Source: Lunatimonas sp.
GTDB taxonomy: Bacteria > Bacteroidota > Bacteroidia > Cytophagales > Cyclobacteriaceae
Length of the DNA: 64,000 nt
Reading direction: 5' to 3'
Assembly (NCBI RefSeq): GCF_020832325.1
Contig: NZ_JAFIEU010000050.1
Location: forward strand, 124,001 to 188,000
Shown piece by piece: positions 44,895 to 53,531 of this stretch. Below the pieces are notes generated by a model. That model was not told where the DNA came from. It worked only from the letters and a program-made list of their open reading frames with translations, and ran no database searches. Made by a program: the position numbers and the translations under genes. How positions within the stretch are numbered: the first letter of the stretch is position 1; every line of letters begins with the position of its first letter.

Positions 44895-46043
44895 ATGGAC
44901 GTAAAGAGCAGATATTCGCTAAATTTTCCAACAGCAATCCGGTTTGGTGCCGGTGTGATCGATGAGCTGGCCTACTACCTCAAGGCCCAGGGTCTAGCCC
45001 ATCCGCTTCTGGTCACAGACCCCTTAGTCAGAGAGCTTGATTTTTTTAAGCTCATCGTTAAGGCGTTGAAGCAAGCAGGTATTTCGGTGGAGGTTTTTTC
45101 AGAGATGCACAAAAATCCCGTCAAATCAGACGTGCTCAAAGGTAAGGATTTCTATGGAACAACAGGGAGGGATTCCATTGTCGGGATAGGTGGTGGCGTT
45201 CCCTTGGATGTAGCCAGGGCCATAGCGTTGAGTATTAATCACCACAGGGATCTTTTTGATTACGATGATTTGATTGGAGGGGATCAATACGTGACCGAAC
45301 CAATTCCTCATTTAGTTACGGTTCCGACTACTTCAGGTACCGGTAGTGAAGTGGGCCGTAGCGCTATCATTGCCGAAGACGATACCAAGAAAAAGCGTAT
45401 TTTGTTTGCTCCTAGCTTGATGGCCAAAATGGTTTTTGCAGATCCTGTATTGACCATGGACCTCCCACCGTTCGTAACGGCTGCTACCGGTATGGATGCC
45501 CTCACCCATAATTTGGAGGCATTTTTGGCAAAGAATTTTCAACCACTTTGCAGTGGTATCGCAATGGAAGGCATGAAGTTGATCAGCGAGTCCATTGTGC
45601 AGGCAACCCATAAGTCGGATTTGGAATCACGGGCAAAGATGCTCATGGCATCCATGATGGGTGCAGTAGCCTTTCAAAAGGGATTGGGGGTGGTGCATAG
45701 TCTAGCGCACCCGCTTTCTAGCTTGCTGGATACGCACCACGGTTTGGCCAATGCGGTTAATCTTCCGTTTGGAATGAGGTATAATTTTGCGGGTTTTGAA
45801 GAACAATTCGATCAGATGGCGTATATGATGGGCCTTGGACCCAAAGCAGGGAGTAGATTCGTGGATTACCTTTTTGACCTAAACCAAGAGTTGAACCTAC
45901 CCATTAGACTTTCCGATATCGGCGTGGAAGATGGGCATATTGAAACCTTGGCGGACTTGGCATATGCGGATTTTTGTCATCCAAATAATCCGAAGCCCGT
46001 GACAAGAGACGATTTTAGAAAGCTATACCTAGAGGCATTATGA
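44895..46043 (+). CDS. Iron-containing alcohol dehydrogenase
   Basis: This 382-aa type III alcohol dehydrogenase binds NAD(P) through GIGGGVPLDVARAIAL and TVPTTSGTGSEVGR. The metal site is formed by MDALTHNLEAFLA and VVHSLAHPLSSLLDTHHGL. In this operon with an amidohydrolase and an aldehyde dehydrogenase, oxidation of an amino or hydroxy alcohol, or reduction of a semialdehyde such as succinate semialdehyde, is plausible. Substrate is not readable from sequence. The stop overlaps the next gene by 4 nt. Confidence 0.9.
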   Translation: MDVKSRYSLNFPTAIRFGAGVIDELAYYLKAQGLAHPLLVTDPLVRELDFFKLIVKALKQAGISVEVFSEMHKNPVKSDVLKGKDFYGTTGRDSIVGIGGGVPLDVARAIALSINHHRDLFDYDDLIGGDQYVTEPIPHLVTVPTTSGTGSEVGRSAIIAEDDTKKKRILFAPSLMAKMVFADPVLTMDLPPFVTAATGMDALTHNLEAFLAKNFQPLCSGIAMEGMKLISESIVQATHKSDLESRAKMLMASMMGAVAFQKGLGVVHSLAHPLSSLLDTHHGLANAVNLPFGMRYNFAGFEEQFDQMAYMMGLGPKAGSRFVDYLFDLNQELNLPIRLSDIGVEDGHIETLADLAYADFCHPNNPKPVTRDDFRKLYLEAL

Positions 46044-46807
46044 TAAAAATCGGGATCAGTGCCTGTTTGATGTATCCAGACCCAAACAGGTTGGTATTTG
46101 GACCAAAGACATTGAATTATTTGGAGCAGGATATGGCTACGTTTGTGTGCCAAGAAGGCGTGCTGCCTGTACTCATTCCCTCGGTAGACGACCGGTATCT
46201 GTATCCAATCTTAGAGCAAATGGATGGGTTTTTGTTTCAGGGAGGAACGGACCTTTCTCCAAGCAGTTATGGAGAGCAACCTATTATCCCCGGCAAATGG
46301 CTTGGTGATCCGGTTAGGGATTCTTACGAACTAAAACTGATGGAATTCGCTTTCAAAAAGGACAAGCCTCTATTGGCCATATGCAGAGGATTTCAACTAT
46401 TGAACGTATTTCTAGGTGGTACGCTGTATCAGGATATTGCTACCCAACGCCTCGACGCAATCCTTCATAGAGATGCGGAAGCCTACGATAACCTAAAGCA
46501 CGAGGTTACGCTCGTACCCGATCGCTTGTTGGCCCAGCTCTACGGGAAAGTTGGGGATTGTCAAGTTAACTCTGTGCATCATCAGGGTATCAAGGACCTA
46601 GGGAAGGATCTGGAGGTTTTGGCCAATAGCCGGGAGGATGGGATCATTGAAGCCGTAGGGTATACACAGGCAGCGCCGGGTAAAGTGCTGGGTGTTCAAT
46701 GGCATCCGGAGTTTTCATACGGGAAAAAGGACGGAACGCTGGATTCCTCCAAAATCATCGAACTGTTTTTATCTCACGTCAAAGAAGAAATTCATGCAAG
46801 TCATTAA
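46040..46807 (+). CDS. Gamma-glutamyl-gamma-aminobutyrate hydrolase-like class I amidotransferase
   Basis: This 255-aa protein is a class I glutamine-amidotransferase-like hydrolase of the PuuD group. The nucleophile Cys is in LLAICRGFQLLNVFLGGTL (near residue 117). The His and Glu of the triad are in VLGVQWHPEFSYG. In E. coli, PuuD frees GABA from gamma-glutamyl-GABA during putrescine breakdown. Here the flanking alcohol and aldehyde dehydrogenases would suit a similar degradation. It overlaps the upstream gene by 4 nt and the downstream gene by 14 nt. Confidence 0.88.
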   Translation: MIKIGISACLMYPDPNRLVFGPKTLNYLEQDMATFVCQEGVLPVLIPSVDDRYLYPILEQMDGFLFQGGTDLSPSSYGEQPIIPGKWLGDPVRDSYELKLMEFAFKKDKPLLAICRGFQLLNVFLGGTLYQDIATQRLDAILHRDAEAYDNLKHEVTLVPDRLLAQLYGKVGDCQVNSVHHQGIKDLGKDLEVLANSREDGIIEAVGYTQAAPGKVLGVQWHPEFSYGKKDGTLDSSKIIELFLSHVKEEIHASH

Positions 46808-48158
46808 TCCGGCCACTGGTGCCCTAATCAACGAAATACCCTCTGATACAAAGGAGCATGTATTGTCAAAAATTGAAAAACTACGAAAGGGGCAGCCACT
46901 ATGGGCCGACGTACCGGTGGAGGAGCGATTGGCTATTTTGCTTCGTTTTGGAGAGCTTGTAGCCGATTCGGTGGAAGAGTTAGCGTTCGTATTAACCCAG
47001 GAAACCGGTAAGCCGCTACAGCAATCGATCAATGAGATCAAGGGGGCCAATAACCGATTGGTTCATTTGGAAGCAAATGCAACAAAATGGCTGGCCGAAG
47101 AAGTGATGGTCTCTGAAGGAGCAACCAAAGAACAGATTTCCTACGAACCTTTGGGCGTTGTGGCGAATATCTCAGCTTGGAATTTTCCTTATAATGTAGG
47201 GTATAATGTGTTCCTGTATGCCTTGGTTGCGGGGAATTCGGTAGTCTACAAGCCCTCCGAATTTGCATCCATGACGGGATTGAAGTTTCGCGAATTGCTT
47301 TGGAAAGCGGGGGTGCCGGAGTATGCCTTTGAGTGCGTGATTGGAACGGGAGAGGTTGGTCAAATGCTACTTGAAGCGGATTTAGACGGGTATTTTTTCA
47401 CAGGATCCTACGCCACAGGGAGGTATATCGCAACTCAAGTAGCTCCGAAACTGGTACCGATGCAGTTGGAGTTAGGGGGGAAAGATCCCCTTTATGTCAT
47501 GGATGATGTAATCGACGTACGGCAAGCCGCCATCAATGCCGCAGAAGGCGCGTTCTACAATAATGGCCAAAGCTGTTGCGCGGTGGAGCGCATTTATGTG
47601 CAGGAAGGCATTTACGACCAATTCGTGGAACATTTCATTGAGGAGGTTAAATCCTATAAGATGGGAGACCCGATGGATAAATCCACCTTTATTGGGCCTC
47701 TCACCCGAGAGCCACAGGTTCAGGTTCTATTGGATCAAGTTCAAGATGCCCTGTTGAAAGGCGCTGAACTGAAACATGGTGGTTTTTCTCCAGAAGGAGA
47801 GGGTTACTACTTTACACCTACTGTATTGACTTCGGTAAACCACGGGATGGACCTGATGAAAGAGGAATCTTTTGGCCCGATAATCGGTATTCAAAAAGTA
47901 GCAAATGACGAAGAAGCCCTCAAACTGATGAAGGATACCTCGTATGGCTTGACGGCGGCCGTTTTTGCGACCGACAAAGGCAGGGCTATGCAACTACTGA
48001 AGCAGCTTCCGGTTGGTACAGTGTATTGGAACTGCTGCGACCGGGTTAGTCCGAATGTTCCATGGTCTGGTAGAAAGAATTCCGGATTGGGCTCAACACT
48101 TTCCTATCAGGGCATTAGGGCGTTTGTCCAGCCTAAAGCCTATCATCTCAGAGATTAA
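46794..48158 (+). CDS. NAD(P)-dependent aldehyde dehydrogenase (succinate-semialdehyde dehydrogenase-like)
   Basis: This 454-aa dehydrogenase has NISAWNFPYNVGYNVFLYAL and the cofactor-site TGSYATGRYIA. The catalytic Glu is in MQLELGGKDPLYV and the catalytic Cys in NNGQSCCAVERIYV. The start at 46794 (MQVINPATGALINE) is chosen because the longer frame runs through the upstream gene in another frame. The 14-nt overlap indicates coupling. Succinate semialdehyde or alpha-ketoglutarate semialdehyde are the likeliest substrates from similarity and context. Confidence 0.9.
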   Translation: MQVINPATGALINEIPSDTKEHVLSKIEKLRKGQPLWADVPVEERLAILLRFGELVADSVEELAFVLTQETGKPLQQSINEIKGANNRLVHLEANATKWLAEEVMVSEGATKEQISYEPLGVVANISAWNFPYNVGYNVFLYALVAGNSVVYKPSEFASMTGLKFRELLWKAGVPEYAFECVIGTGEVGQMLLEADLDGYFFTGSYATGRYIATQVAPKLVPMQLELGGKDPLYVMDDVIDVRQAAINAAEGAFYNNGQSCCAVERIYVQEGIYDQFVEHFIEEVKSYKMGDPMDKSTFIGPLTREPQVQVLLDQVQDALLKGAELKHGGFSPEGEGYYFTPTVLTSVNHGMDLMKEESFGPIIGIQKVANDEEALKLMKDTSYGLTAAVFATDKGRAMQLLKQLPVGTVYWNCCDRVSPNVPWSGRKNSGLGSTLSYQGIRAFVQPKAYHLRD

Positions 48159-48164
48159 CGTGAG

Positions 48165-48196
48165 AGGGTGGATACTATATACTTATCCACCCTTTT
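48165..48196 (+). terminator. Terminator of the dehydrogenase operon
   Basis: AGGGTGGATA (48165-48174) and TATCCACCCT (48184-48193) form a perfect 10-bp stem followed by four T, 6 nt after the aldehyde dehydrogenase stop. Confidence 0.85.
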
Positions 48197-48343
48197 ACCA
48201 AAACGTTATATCCGTGTTTTAAAGCTTCACTTTTTCATAACTTAGCCCAGTAGGTGAATCACTTTTTTGTTTTGAACTTTGTCGTGTGACGAAAACACTA
48301 AATAATATTATTCTAAAAAATTCGCATTTGACTATATCAATCG

Positions 48344-48373
48344 TTTGGTAAACCGGAAAAATTCTTAAATTTA
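48344..48373 (+). promoter_or_regulatory. Candidate Bacteroidota promoter for susC-susD
   Basis: TTTG at 48344-48347 and TAAATTTA at 48366-48373 are separated by 18 nt. This nearly matches TTTG-N19-TAnnTTTG, with one mismatch in the -7 box. It would give a leader of roughly 185 nt before the SusC start. Confidence 0.4.
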
Positions 48374-48565
48374 TACCGTGAGTATGGTACGTTTCTTCCG
48401 GGAGGTTTCTGATTCAGCTGCTAGATATTGCCGGCTGATTTTTTAGGAAAACCACCCATTAACGAGCAAGGGTTAAAGGAGATTTCCGGACATACCACAA
48501 ATCTCAATCCCAGCCTATTTATCCCTATTTTACACCATTTATCATTATACATCTACCCATTTACT

Positions 48566-51500
48566 ATGAAACATGTATTACACAAAGAGGGTAAAAAGCC
48601 CATTTGTAGCCTGTGCAGGATTTTCCTGCTAGGCTTGCTGTTTACACTCATGGCCCATGCTGGCCTTCACGCCCAAAGCCGAATGGTGGGTGGTAAAATT
48701 ACTGAAAGCGGCTCCGGCGATCCGGTACTAGGCGCTTCGGTTCTGATCAAAGGCACCACCCGAGGAACAGTATCCAATATGGATGGGAATTACGAGTTAG
48801 AGGTTCCGGGTACGGATGCTGTACTGGTTATTTCGTATATCGGATTCTCCACTCAGGAAATCACCGTGGGAAATCAAAACCTTATCAATGTTTCGCTTCA
48901 GTATTCCTCAGAGGATTTGAGTGAAGTCGTTGTGACAGCATTGGGTGTAGAACGGGAAACGAAAGCACTGGGATATTCCGTGCAAGCAGTGGATGGTGAT
49001 CGTTTTACGGAAGCCAGGGAGACTAACGTAGTCAATTCGCTTAGTGGAAGGGTCGCCGGCGTGCAGGTTACCAATTCCTCCAGCGGTATCGGTGGATCTG
49101 CTAGGGTAACCATTCGGGGAGAATCCTCCTTAAATATCAATGCCAATCAGCCCCTTTTTGTGGTAGATGGTGTGCCTATTAGCAACAGTATAGTAGGAGC
49201 TTCGGGTTCAGGGACCTTGGAGGTGGACTATGGTAACGCCGCTGGTGAAATCAACCCGGATGACATCGCCTCTGTATCGGTGCTGAAAGGCCCTGCTGCT
49301 GCGGCCTTGTATGGATCAAGAGCCGCTAACGGAGCTATTTTGATCACCACAAAGTCTGGAAAAAACAAGAAAGGCCTGGGGGTGACGATCAATTCCAATA
49401 CTACCTTCGAATCCCCGCTGACCATGCCGCAATGGCAGGATAAATACGGTCAGGGAAACAATGGGTTATTCTCCTTTGTCAATGGACGTGGGGGAGGACT
49501 TGCAGACGGCGTGGACGAAAGCTGGGGTCCCGCTATGGATGCCGGGCTAATGATTCCGCAATTTGACTCTCCAAGAAACGTGGCAGGCTTCCGCGGTGGG
49601 GACCTAAATGCGCCGGCTGGCAGTACCATTAATCCAACCCCCTGGGTAGCACAGCCGAACAATATCAATGATTTTTTCCAAACGGGTGTTACGCTGTCCA
49701 ACAACGTGGCCATTGCGGCGGGCAGCGACAAATCCAACTTCCGGTTTTCATGGACAAACCTAGATCAAACCGGAATCGTACCCAATACCGATTTAAAGCG
49801 AAATACCATCGCAATGAACGGGATGACTCAAATCACCGATAAGCTGACGCTAAATACTGCCATCAATTACCAAAACTCAATCAGCGGCAATCGGCCCAGT
49901 ATCAGTTACGGTACGGAGAGTTTGATGTACCTCTGGATTTGGTATGGTCGTCAAGTGAACACCCGAAGTCTACGAGACTACTGGATGCCGGGTATGGAGG
50001 GTGTTCAACAGTTTAATTACAACTATAACTACCACGATAACCCCTATTTTACGGTATACGAAAATACCAATGGGCAAAGCAAGGACCGTGTATTCGGCAA
50101 CGTCATGGCGAATTACCAATTTACCGATAAGCTGAGCCTGATGGTGCGAACAGGTTTGGATTTATTTAATGACTTGAGGGATAGAAAGCGGGCGTTTAGT
50201 ACCCAGCGGTTTCCAAGGGGGGCTTATCGCGAGGACATGGTCTACTTTAGCGAGCGGAATTCAGACTTCTTACTGACCTACTCCGAAACCGGTAAATCCA
50301 ATTGGACCTATACCGTTTCATTGGGTGGCAACCAGATGGTTCAGGAAAATCGGTTTCAACAAACCGTAGCTCCACAGTTGCTTATTCCAAACATTTACAA
50401 TTTCACAAATACCGCTGTTAACCTGCAGGTCAATCAATTTCGTTCTGAAAAACGCATCAACTCCCTGTATGGGTTTGGCCAGATTGGGTATAAGAATGTA
50501 CTGTTTTTAGATGTAACGGGAAGGAATGACTGGTCTAGTACGCTTCCAGTAAATAGTAACAGCTATTTTTACCCGTCGGTTACAATGAGTGCCGTAATTT
50601 CCGACATGATTGAAATGCCGGCGGCGTTTTCCTTTTTCAAACTAAGGGGAGCATTTGCCGAGGTCGGTAACGACACAGACCCCTATAGTCTCACCAATGT
50701 GTTTAATCCTGAGATTGCCTGGGGGTCTGTACAGATTAAATCAGAATCTAACCGCCTTACCAATGCGAACCTGAAGCCGGAACGGACTGCATCCTATGAG
50801 TTTGGTACGGATATCCGTTTTCTGAAAGGTAGGTTAGGATTGGATGTGACCTATTACGACAACCGCACCCGAAACCAGATCATACCCATTGAGCTGGATA
50901 TCTCTACCGGTTATGCCAGCAGGATTATCAATGCTGGGGAGATCCAAAACCACGGCTTGGAAGTCATGGTAAACGGAACGCCCATACAAAAAGCGAATGG
51001 TATAAGCTGGAACGTATCTGCCAACTTTACCAGAAATCGCAGCAGGGTTTTGGAACTCACTGAGGGCTTGGATATCTACTCTATGGTGGGTCGAAACGGT
51101 GCAAACATTCAGGCCCGTGTAGGCGAACGAATGGGAAATATCTATGGAAGAGGGTTTGAGCGGGTCGAGGATCCCAATAGCCCCTACTTTGGTCAGATCA
51201 TCCACAACACCAGCGGGACGCCACTAACCGGTGCTGCCGTAAAGAAATGGGGTAACTACAACCCTGACTGGATGCTAGGCATTCAAAATACGTTGAATTA
51301 CAAGCGTTTTTACCTAGGATTTTTGTTTGATATCCGGTACGGTGGTATCGTGGTATCCCGGACCAAAACCATCGGGTCTACTTCCGGCCAGTTGGCGGAG
51401 ACCCTTTTGGGTAGAGAAAACGGTTACGATCTCACCCAAGAAGGAAATGGCATCATCAGCCCGGGCGTGATTCGTACCGCTGATGGGTCCTTTATTCCCA

Positions 51501-51823
51501 ACGATCGAAAAATCAGTTCAAGGGACTGGCATAACCGGTATTATGAACGAAGTAACGTAGAGGCAGCCCTATACGATGCCTCCTTTGTTAAGTTAAGGGA
51601 AGTAACCTTGGGAGTGAATATTCCTGCGGCTGCAATGGGCAGGCTGCCTTTTCAGGAGGCTAGGCTTTCTTTGGTCGGCAGAAACCTGTTTTTATGGACT
51701 GAAAACCCTCACTTCGATCCGGAAACCATGTCCATGTCTGGAGGCACCCTTATTCCAGGCGTAGAGGACATGGCATTTCCATCTACCAGAAGCATAGGGT
51801 TTAACCTTAACCTTAAGTTTTAA
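48566..51823 (+). CDS. susC: SusC/RagA family TonB-dependent outer-membrane transporter
   Basis: This 1085-aa protein starts at 48566, just before a signal peptide ending MAHAGLHAQS. A CarboxypepD_reg-like domain follows (about residues 40-120, GASVLIKGTTRGTVSNMDGN). Then come the plug (EVVVTALGVERETKALGYSV, NVVNSLSGRVAGVQV, IRGESSLNINANQPLFVVDG, and VLKGPAAAALYGSRAANGAI) and a 22-strand-type barrel ending MAFPSTRSIGFNLNLKF with terminal Phe. It imports a ligand bound by the SusD partner encoded 19 nt downstream. No glycoside hydrolase accompanies it, and a phospholipase C gene follows susD. Confidence 0.95.
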   Translation: MKHVLHKEGKKPICSLCRIFLLGLLFTLMAHAGLHAQSRMVGGKITESGSGDPVLGASVLIKGTTRGTVSNMDGNYELEVPGTDAVLVISYIGFSTQEITVGNQNLINVSLQYSSEDLSEVVVTALGVERETKALGYSVQAVDGDRFTEARETNVVNSLSGRVAGVQVTNSSSGIGGSARVTIRGESSLNINANQPLFVVDGVPISNSIVGASGSGTLEVDYGNAAGEINPDDIASVSVLKGPAAAALYGSRAANGAILITTKSGKNKKGLGVTINSNTTFESPLTMPQWQDKYGQGNNGLFSFVNGRGGGLADGVDESWGPAMDAGLMIPQFDSPRNVAGFRGGDLNAPAGSTINPTPWVAQPNNINDFFQTGVTLSNNVAIAAGSDKSNFRFSWTNLDQTGIVPNTDLKRNTIAMNGMTQITDKLTLNTAINYQNSISGNRPSISYGTESLMYLWIWYGRQVNTRSLRDYWMPGMEGVQQFNYNYNYHDNPYFTVYENTNGQSKDRVFGNVMANYQFTDKLSLMVRTGLDLFNDLRDRKRAFSTQRFPRGAYREDMVYFSERNSDFLLTYSETGKSNWTYTVSLGGNQMVQENRFQQTVAPQLLIPNIYNFTNTAVNLQVNQFRSEKRINSLYGFGQIGYKNVLFLDVTGRNDWSSTLPVNSNSYFYPSVTMSAVISDMIEMPAAFSFFKLRGAFAEVGNDTDPYSLTNVFNPEIAWGSVQIKSESNRLTNANLKPERTASYEFGTDIRFLKGRLGLDVTYYDNRTRNQIIPIELDISTGYASRIINAGEIQNHGLEVMVNGTPIQKANGISWNVSANFTRNRSRVLELTEGLDIYSMVGRNGANIQARVGERMGNIYGRGFERVEDPNSPYFGQIIHNTSGTPLTGAAVKKWGNYNPDWMLGIQNTLNYKRFYLGFLFDIRYGGIVVSRTKTIGSTSGQLAETLLGRENGYDLTQEGNGIISPGVIRTADGSFIPNDRKISSRDWHNRYYERSNVEAALYDASFVKLREVTLGVNIPAAAMGRLPFQEARLSLVGRNLFLWTENPHFDPETMSMSGGTLIPGVEDMAFPSTRSIGFNLNLKF

Positions 51824-51842
51824 CCTCTGAACATTGAAAATC

Positions 51843-53393
51843 ATGAAGATACTAACAAAAATAAGCTGTATCCTGACCGCGATGGTTCTGTTGGTTTCCA
51901 CAGGCTGTGATCAGGATTTCGAAGAAGTAAACCGTAATCCAAACAACCCGGAGGTAGTTTCTCCTGCTTTGCTGCTTCCCCATATTATCCGGGTTGCCAG
52001 CAATGAGATTGTAGGAAAATCTTGGGGTTTGGGAAATGTGGTAGTGCAGTATTCCGCCAAGATTCAATTTACCAACGAGGATCGGTATAATTGGGGACCT
52101 CAAGGAAACCCTTATAGCGTGTTTTACAATGCCATGAGGGATGTGAACAATGTAATTATCTTAGGGGAGGCTTCTGGGCAGACCAACTACGTGGGAGCTG
52201 CCTTGGTGATGAAATCCCTGATGTACGCATTTATGACGGATGCTTACGGAGATTTACCTTTTACGGAGGCGACTAAAGCCAAAGAAGACATCAATTACCC
52301 GAAATTTGACCGGCAGGAGGTCATCTATCAGGGTATTTTGAATGACTTGGCACGTGCCAACCAACTGCTGGGAGCTTCTGGTGGAACCATGGAAGGCGAC
52401 ATCCTTTTTGGGGGAAATGTAACCAAATGGAAAAAGCTGGCGAACTCGCTCCGCCTAAGGGCGTTGATGAGGCTGTCCAAGCGGGTAGATCCCTCTTCAG
52501 CCATGCAGGCCATCGTGGGAGATCCGACCGGAAGCCCGATCATTCAAGGAAATGAAGACAATGCCGCTTTACAGCACCTACCGGACGTGCCTAATCAACA
52601 CTACCTGTTCACTACCCGTTCCGGGTCGTTTGACGAATACCGGCTGAGTACCACGATGGAACGTGTATTGAAAGACTATAACGACCCTAGGCTGTTTGTA
52701 TATGCACAGCCAACAACGGAGTCGGGCGCAGGTTTGGTAGGGGATCCGGAAGATTATGCCGGTGTACCGAATGGTCTTGCAGATGAAGATGCGTACGGAT
52801 ACTCTCCGACGGGAGATCCCAATAAGGGCGGATCAAACTACATTTCTAACATTGGAATGCTTTTCTCCTGCCTGCAATGCTCTCCCTTTGCCTCGCCGAC
52901 CGGATTTCAAACCATGTTGATGAGTTATTCAGAGGTGCAGTTTATTTTGGCCGAAGCCAGGGAAAAAGGCTATATCACTACGGGCGATGCGGAGACCTAT
53001 TACCTCAACGGGATTCGTGCTTCATTTGACTACTACGAAGCCAGACTGCGGGCAGCTAACCTTACTCCCATAGCCAACGTGACCCAACCTGAGTCATCGT
53101 ATTACCAACAAGCAGCGGTCGCCTATTCCGGATCGCAGCAAGAGAAACTGGTGAAGATAGGAACCCAAAAGTGGCTAGCTCTCTTTTTCAATGGAATGGA
53201 AGGTTGGTACGATTGGCGTCGAACTGGGATTCCGGCAATCAGTCCGGGTCCGGCAGCGTTCTTCGATTCTGTTCCCAGAAGGTTTATGTATCCGACAGGT
53301 GTACAAGCACTTAACCGCGACAACTACCAAGAAGCTGTTGCCCGTCAGGGTGCTGACGTAATCACCACGCGGGTATGGTGGGATGCGCAATAG
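51843..53393 (+). CDS. susD: SusD/RagB family surface lipoprotein (SusD-like 2 type)
   Basis: This 516-aa protein has the lipoprotein leader LTAMVLLVSTGCDQDF. FEEVNRNPNNPEVVSP is the usual start of the SusD-like 2 family. Tetratricopeptide-type helices are seen around LMYAFMTDAYGDLPFTEA and NSLRLRALMRLSKRVD. It caps SusC and binds the nutrient. The ATG at 51843 is preferred over an upstream TTG. A long hairpin without U-tract follows. Confidence 0.93.
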   Translation: MKILTKISCILTAMVLLVSTGCDQDFEEVNRNPNNPEVVSPALLLPHIIRVASNEIVGKSWGLGNVVVQYSAKIQFTNEDRYNWGPQGNPYSVFYNAMRDVNNVIILGEASGQTNYVGAALVMKSLMYAFMTDAYGDLPFTEATKAKEDINYPKFDRQEVIYQGILNDLARANQLLGASGGTMEGDILFGGNVTKWKKLANSLRLRALMRLSKRVDPSSAMQAIVGDPTGSPIIQGNEDNAALQHLPDVPNQHYLFTTRSGSFDEYRLSTTMERVLKDYNDPRLFVYAQPTTESGAGLVGDPEDYAGVPNGLADEDAYGYSPTGDPNKGGSNYISNIGMLFSCLQCSPFASPTGFQTMLMSYSEVQFILAEAREKGYITTGDAETYYLNGIRASFDYYEARLRAANLTPIANVTQPESSYYQQAAVAYSGSQQEKLVKIGTQKWLALFFNGMEGWYDWRRTGIPAISPGPAAFFDSVPRRFMYPTGVQALNRDNYQEAVARQGADVITTRVWWDAQ

Positions 53394-53417
53394 AGCGTAA
53401 GCGTTGAAGATTATCTT

Positions 53418-53458
53418 GTAAGAGAGGTCATGGGCCATTTGCCCGTGACCTCTCTTAC
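53418..53458 (+). terminator. Long hairpin downstream of susD
   Basis: An 18-bp stem with one G-U pair (53418-53435 with 53441-53458) and a 5-nt loop lies 25 nt past the susD stop. The U-tract is absent, so it may be a terminator helped by Rho or a stabilising 3' stem. The phospholipase gene starts 73 nt later. Confidence 0.6.
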
Positions 53459-53531
53459 ATAAACGGTTTTGAAGTACTTGCTTCACTGCGTTATATTTAG
53501 ATAGTTAACTTGGTTAACAGTTGATAAACTT

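Larger units (their letters stand above)
48159..48565. other. Intergenic region upstream of the SusC gene
   Basis: This 407-nt gap holds the terminator at 48165-48196, a candidate promoter at 48344-48373 and a leader of about 190 nt before the SusC start. No coding frame in it is supported. Confidence 0.5.
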
